This document shows, in pieces, positions 59,915 through 64,000 of a DNA stretch of 64,000 nt (position 1 is its first letter; each line of letters opens with the position of its first letter). Origin of the DNA: Cyclobacteriaceae bacterium (GTDB lineage Bacteria > Bacteroidota > Bacteroidia > Cytophagales > Cyclobacteriaceae). A model generated the notes under the pieces. That model was not told the DNA's origin. It did no database searches and saw only the letters and a program-made list of their open reading frames with translations. The translations under genes and the position numbers were made by a program. The stretch lies in assembly GCA_958296015.1 (NCBI GenBank), contig CATQIH010000013.1:1-64000 (forward strand), given 5' to 3'.

Positions 59915-62215
59915 TTAAAATTTTATATCAAGCATCATGTAGAAGTTTGCAGGCGGTTGTACAAAATAGCCAGGTACCCGTTGCTTGTTGTACTCAACAG
60001 GTTCTCCGCCTGTGAAATATTCTTGGTTGAAAATATTATTCACATGCAGGCTCAGCGTATGCCGTTGCCACAGACTCACATTGGCATGAGCATCCAATAC
60101 AAAAAAATCTGGCATCGTGAGGTTTGGCTGATTGGTCAGTTCCAGGTACGACTTGCTCACATAGCGTGGACTGACGCTCAGTTGCCAGCCACTGCCGTAG
60201 TAGGTGGCACTGGCATTAATAAGCCAGTTGGGGCTGATCACCGGATGTACATCTGTATAAGTCTGGTCGCTTCCGGCAGGAGTGTATGCACGGACGCGGC
60301 TTTGCATATAAGTAAGATCGCCGCTAAAGCCAAAATAGCGGACTGGCTGGTAGTTCCAGTTGGTTTCTACACCTCTTCTGTAGCTGGATGATACGTTTTC
60401 TGTGAGTGTGATAAACCCTTGCACAGATTGCCCGATAGCTGTGATCTCATTTTCGAACTGCATATAGAAAAGGTTGGCTTGTACTGATAATTTTTCCTGA
60501 TGGATTCGCACGCCGGCTTCCAGGTCATTGACATATTCCGGCTTAATGGAATTTGTATTCCTCACCATTGGCAGGTTGTCGGCATTGATGGTAGAGGATC
60601 CTAGAATATCAGATCGGGTAGGTTCTCTGCCACTTCGTCCGTAAGAAGCATAGGCATCTATATCTTCGCTAAACTGATAGGTAACTCCTACTTTTGGGTT
60701 GATAAAAGTCCACTGCCGCACTGGTACGGCTGCTTGTTGGCCCAGAAAAGCCAGATCGGGTGTCAGCCCCAGCCATACCGAGCGCACCTGCACATCGCCA
60801 AACAACAGCAGGTTATCCAGTTCATAACTTACCTTACCAAAAGCACTGACTTCATCTTTTTGCGCTCTATCTTCATAGTAAGGAGTGATGCGGTTGGGAA
60901 TAATGTATTCTATGTCTTTTCGCCTGAAAGTGTAGAGATGAACCCCTCCATCGATGGTTAACCTGTTTTCCAGTGTACTATAGCTCAGATACGACATAAA
61001 TCCGTAATGATCGTTGTACAGAGGATAGTTTATTTGTGAAAATGTGCTTTCTGCTATATAGCCATATGGAAAATCTCCTCCGGCGCTACCATAATAAAGT
61101 GTAGAAGTAAGCGATGTATAATCAGTAAAAAGGTGGGTATGTTGCAGTTGCACCAGGCTTTGCCCAAAGTTGTCTATGTCATTTTCTGAAACATAGTTGG
61201 TGCGCGGGTTCTGTTTGATATCTGGCAGCGCAACGGGCAGGTAAGCCAGACCGTTCTTTGTTCTACCAGTAAAACCTGTAAGCTTTACCAGGTCTTTCTC
61301 TCCAAAATAGCCTCCTGAAAAGAAAAAAGAATAAGAATCAGTACCGGAATGTTCGCGGTAACCTTCAGAATAAGTTTTGCTGAAACGAGAATAAAAAGAG
61401 AATTTATCGTTGATTAGTCCGGTTTTTACTTCTCCGCTGCCTCTGAAGGTATTAAAAGAACCGCCTGTTAGCTGTAGCTCCGCACTGGGTTTGGCATCCT
61501 GTAGGTTGACGGACTCGAAGTTGATAGATCCGGCATAGGAAGCTGTACCATTGGTGCTGGTACCTACGCCTCTCTGTACCTGCACAGACTCCACACTATT
61601 GCCAAAATCGGTGAAGTTGGAGAAGTACACGCCCTGGTCTATCATGTCGTTGAGTGGCACACCGTTGAGCGTAATGTTGATACGCTTCTGGTCGATGCCA
61701 CGCAGGCGCATCTTTCCGTAGTTGGTTAATTTTGTACCCGATTCGGAATAAGTAAGAATAGATGGTGTCGTTTTTTCCAGTACATACAGTGCATCCTGAC
61801 CTACATACAGCTTTTCAATTTCTTCTCTTTCTACGGTTACCTGGGTCACTGGTGCCCTTTCATCAGCACGAATGGATTTGATAACGACTTCTTCTAAGGC
61901 AGTGGAAGGCTTCAGTAGAAAATCCAGGGTGCTGTTTTCTCCTGCCGGAGCTACTTTTGTCTGGGTTTGGTATCCGACATAGCTGGCTTTTATCTTGGTA
62001 TTTTCAGCAGAAACAGGGCTGGTGATTTGCAAGGAATAATGGCCATGCTGATCGGTGACAGTGCCTTGTGTAGTATTTGCAACTACAATGCTGGCACCTG
62101 GCAGTGGCTCGCCGGTTTGTGCATCCATTACCTGTCCGCTCATGGTGATTGATTGTGCGCATACCAAAGCAGGCAACAGCCACAAGGGCAATGATAAAAA
62201 AGTAAAAATTCTCAT
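59915..62215 (-). CDS. TonB-dependent receptor, probably thiamine-related
   Basis: Signal peptide, carboxypeptidase-regulatory-like N-terminus (GQVMDAQTGEPLPGASIVVANT), plug MRLRGIDQKRINITLNGVPLNDMIDQGVYFSNF, barrel; a TPP riboswitch lies directly upstream. Confidence 0.93.
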   Translation of the reverse strand: MRIFTFLSLPLWLLPALVCAQSITMSGQVMDAQTGEPLPGASIVVANTTQGTVTDQHGHYSLQITSPVSAENTKIKASYVGYQTQTKVAPAGENSTLDFLLKPSTALEEVVIKSIRADERAPVTQVTVEREEIEKLYVGQDALYVLEKTTPSILTYSESGTKLTNYGKMRLRGIDQKRINITLNGVPLNDMIDQGVYFSNFTDFGNSVESVQVQRGVGTSTNGTASYAGSINFESVNLQDAKPSAELQLTGGSFNTFRGSGEVKTGLINDKFSFYSRFSKTYSEGYREHSGTDSYSFFFSGGYFGEKDLVKLTGFTGRTKNGLAYLPVALPDIKQNPRTNYVSENDIDNFGQSLVQLQHTHLFTDYTSLTSTLYYGSAGGDFPYGYIAESTFSQINYPLYNDHYGFMSYLSYSTLENRLTIDGGVHLYTFRRKDIEYIIPNRITPYYEDRAQKDEVSAFGKVSYELDNLLLFGDVQVRSVWLGLTPDLAFLGQQAAVPVRQWTFINPKVGVTYQFSEDIDAYASYGRSGREPTRSDILGSSTINADNLPMVRNTNSIKPEYVNDLEAGVRIHQEKLSVQANLFYMQFENEITAIGQSVQGFITLTENVSSSYRRGVETNWNYQPVRYFGFSGDLTYMQSRVRAYTPAGSDQTYTDVHPVISPNWLINASATYYGSGWQLSVSPRYVSKSYLELTNQPNLTMPDFFVLDAHANVSLWQRHTLSLHVNNIFNQEYFTGGEPVEYNKQRVPGYFVQPPANFYMMLDIKF

Positions 62216-62283
62216 GGTCAACAAAAATTAAAAAGGTCAGTAAATCAGAAGCCAGGGGATAGCTTCTATTCATATAGTATTTA

Positions 62284-62378
62284 CTATACCAGTTCCCTTC
62301 GCCCGCATTACCGGTATCAGGTTCAATGGGTATAATCTCAGCCCGTGATATTTGGGCACCCCTTTTATGTGCAGCCGG
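62284..62378 (-). promoter_or_regulatory. TPP riboswitch (THI element)
   Basis: Minus strand AAAAGGGGTGCCCAAATATCACGGGCTGAGATTATACCCATTGAACCTGATACCGGTAATGCGGGCGAAGGGAACTGGT carries the GGGGTGCC, CTGAGA, GAACCTGAT and GCGAAGGGAA conserved blocks. Confidence 0.95.
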
Positions 62379-62428
62379 AAAAACGCAGTCTTTCCAGCTA
62401 ACAAAGTCACAAAGCTATACAGGAAAGT

Positions 62429-62932
62429 TTACTTTAACAAAGAATCGACTGCTTGTATTGCAATGCTTAGCCGTTGGTCTTCATCTCCGCGAATTTCCAT
62501 GTGGCTTTTTTCCAGTTCATGCTGGTAGATCGTGAACAGCCGGTGGCGGTCTTCCGGGTTCTCACGTTGCGGGTCGGGTTGCCACGGGATGTCAGGAGCA
62601 CAGAGCAAATACAAGTCTATTTGCTGCTTTTGCAGTTGGTCAAGAATCCAGGGATGGCAGGTCTGGTATTTTTCCTGACTCCATATTTTGATCACTTCCA
62701 GACTGGTATCGCAGATGAGTAGTTTTTGGTCTTTCATTCTAGCCACTTCTTCACTGGCAAGCTGCCCTTTGGCAATGCTCAGCAGGTCGGCCAGTTCATA
62801 AGGGTGGTGCAGATTATTAAGGTAAATGCGTGCATATTCAGCCACCCATGCTGTTTGGTAGTGAGCCGCCAATTGCTGCGCGAGGGTCGTTTTTCCGGTA
62901 GACTCCGGCCCGGTAACTACAATTTTTACCAT
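62429..62932 (-). CDS. NadR-C-terminal-like (ribosylnicotinamide kinase-type) P-loop ATPase/kinase
   Basis: VVTGPESTGKTTLAQQLAAHYQTAWVAEYAR; FLLICDT-type motif (LLICDTSLEVIKIW), DPQRENPEDRHRLFTIY. Confidence 0.85.
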   Translation of the reverse strand: MVKIVVTGPESTGKTTLAQQLAAHYQTAWVAEYARIYLNNLHHPYELADLLSIAKGQLASEEVARMKDQKLLICDTSLEVIKIWSQEKYQTCHPWILDQLQKQQIDLYLLCAPDIPWQPDPQRENPEDRHRLFTIYQHELEKSHMEIRGDEDQRLSIAIQAVDSLLK

Positions 62933-63502
62933 TCAAGCATATTGATTTTCCCGGAGCGACTTTCTCCAGTTGATAAAACCGTATGTAGCTAATCCAAGGT
63001 ATAAAAAATACAACAGCGAAAGCATATAGAGTTCTTTGTAAAAGTAAATACCTGCTGCCGCGGTATCTACCACCAGCCAGAGTATCCAATTTTCTATTTT
63101 TTTTTTGGCCAGCATATACTGCCCTACTAGGCTGAAAGAAGTAGTGAATGCATCCCAATAGGCCAGATCAGCATCTGTGTAGTTGTCGAATAAGTAACCA
63201 ATCAGCACTACCCCAACAGCCCCTGCCAAGATCAGACCGGCCAAAACCTGCGGACTCAGCGTACTTACTTTTTTCTCAGACTTGCCTTTTCCTCCATACA
63301 GCCATTCGTACCACCCATAAAAACCCAGCACAAAATACACCACATGCAGAATCAGGTCAGAATATAGGCGAGCATCATAAAAAAGAATACCACTCAGCAC
63401 TACACCTACGATACCGAGCGGCCAGCCCCATATCTTTTCTCTGCTGTTGAAATACACAGCTACAACTCCAAAGACCAATGCAAAAAACTCTACCGTTTTC
63501 AT
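62933..63502 (-). CDS. PnuC/PnuT family nicotinamide riboside or thiamine transporter
   Basis: VYFNSREKIWGWPLGIVGVVLSGILFYDARLYSDLILHVVYFVLGFYGWYEW; overlaps or abuts the kinase gene. Confidence 0.88.
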   Translation of the reverse strand: MKTVEFFALVFGVVAVYFNSREKIWGWPLGIVGVVLSGILFYDARLYSDLILHVVYFVLGFYGWYEWLYGGKGKSEKKVSTLSPQVLAGLILAGAVGVVLIGYLFDNYTDADLAYWDAFTTSFSLVGQYMLAKKKIENWILWLVVDTAAAGIYFYKELYMLSLLYFLYLGLATYGFINWRKSLRENQYA

Positions 63503-63647
63503 GGAAGGCGAAGGTAAGCCACCGCGCATTTTTTACCAAAATATCTATGATTTTGAAAATATAAAAGTTCTTGCTTTATGCAGGCCAGTAAAATGGAATT
63601 TTTCTTTACACTTGTGGCTTCTTATACCAGCATAACCTCAAAACATA

Positions 63648-64000
63648 GTGGCTGGCATTTATTTTCATATTCCTTTCTGCAAGCAGGCTTGTCATTACTG
63701 CGACTTTCACTTTAGCACCAACACCAGCCGCAAAGCAGATATGGTACAGGCCATTTGTAAGGAGTTGGTGCTACAAAAAGAATATCTTGGCAAAGAAAAG
63801 GTACAGACGCTCTACTTCGGGGGCGGCACACCTTCATTGCTGACCGAAGCTGAATTACATTACATCCTAAACACTGTATATCAGCACTTTAACATCGCCG
63901 ACGATGCGGAAATCACCCTGGAGGCTAATCCTGATGATTTGAGCAAAAATAAACTTCAACAGCTCCGGCAGGCGGGCATCAACCGTTTGAGTATAGGCAT
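63648..64000 (+). CDS. hemW: HemW-type radical SAM protein (coproporphyrinogen III oxidase-like), truncated by the window edge
   Basis: GTG start; MAGIYFHIPFCKQACHYCDFHFSTN, VQTLYFGGGTPSLL, ITLEANPDDLSKNKLQQLRQAGINRLSIG; open to the window end and not in the supplied ORF list. Confidence 0.92.
   Translation, partial: MAGIYFHIPFCKQACHYCDFHFSTNTSRKADMVQAICKELVLQKEYLGKEKVQTLYFGGGTPSLLTEAELHYILNTVYQHFNIADDAEITLEANPDDLSKNKLQQLRQAGINRLSIG

Noticed and set aside
1-64000. tRNA or rRNA genes
   Set aside because: I did not recognise any; the GGTTCAATGG near 62320 belongs to the TPP riboswitch. A tRNAscan run would be needed to exclude them fully.

Overview
This 64 kb window looks like chromosomal DNA of a Bacteroidota (Cytophagales-like) bacterium, and most of it is housekeeping genes. 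Recognisable loci: thyA, ispE, fabI, msrB, yaaA, an M48 protease, dnaX, modABC, ileS, lspA, nhaD, an mlaE-F-D-type lipid transporter, a PurF-like protein, nuoM-nuoN, clpS, recR, uvrC, a T9SS/gliding cluster (porP/sprF-gldK-gldL-gldM-gldN), hemD, a TPP-riboswitch-controlled thiamine uptake locus, and a truncated hemW at the right edge. Accessory or decayed elements: a heavily frameshifted TonB-dependent receptor pseudogene behind tandem hairpin repeats at the left edge; a decayed reading frame at about 20.1-20.4 kb; a complete but frameshifted IS1-family element with terminal inverted repeats and an 8-bp target duplication; and a 21-bp minisatellite just beside that element. I did not find a clear defence island, CRISPR array or prophage. 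The best leads for follow-up are: an A9 slippery run in dnaX with immediate stops in both alternative frames (predicted tau/gamma production); a secreted beta-helix-like protein with an exact 66-nt (22-aa) repeat; the 21-bp minisatellite next to the IS1 copy; the internal TPP riboswitch in an operon with a signal-peptide-less THI5/NMT1-like protein; and a very large type-B T9SS substrate divergent from its own PorP/SprF. Everything here is from reading the sequence and supplied ORFs; no searches were run.
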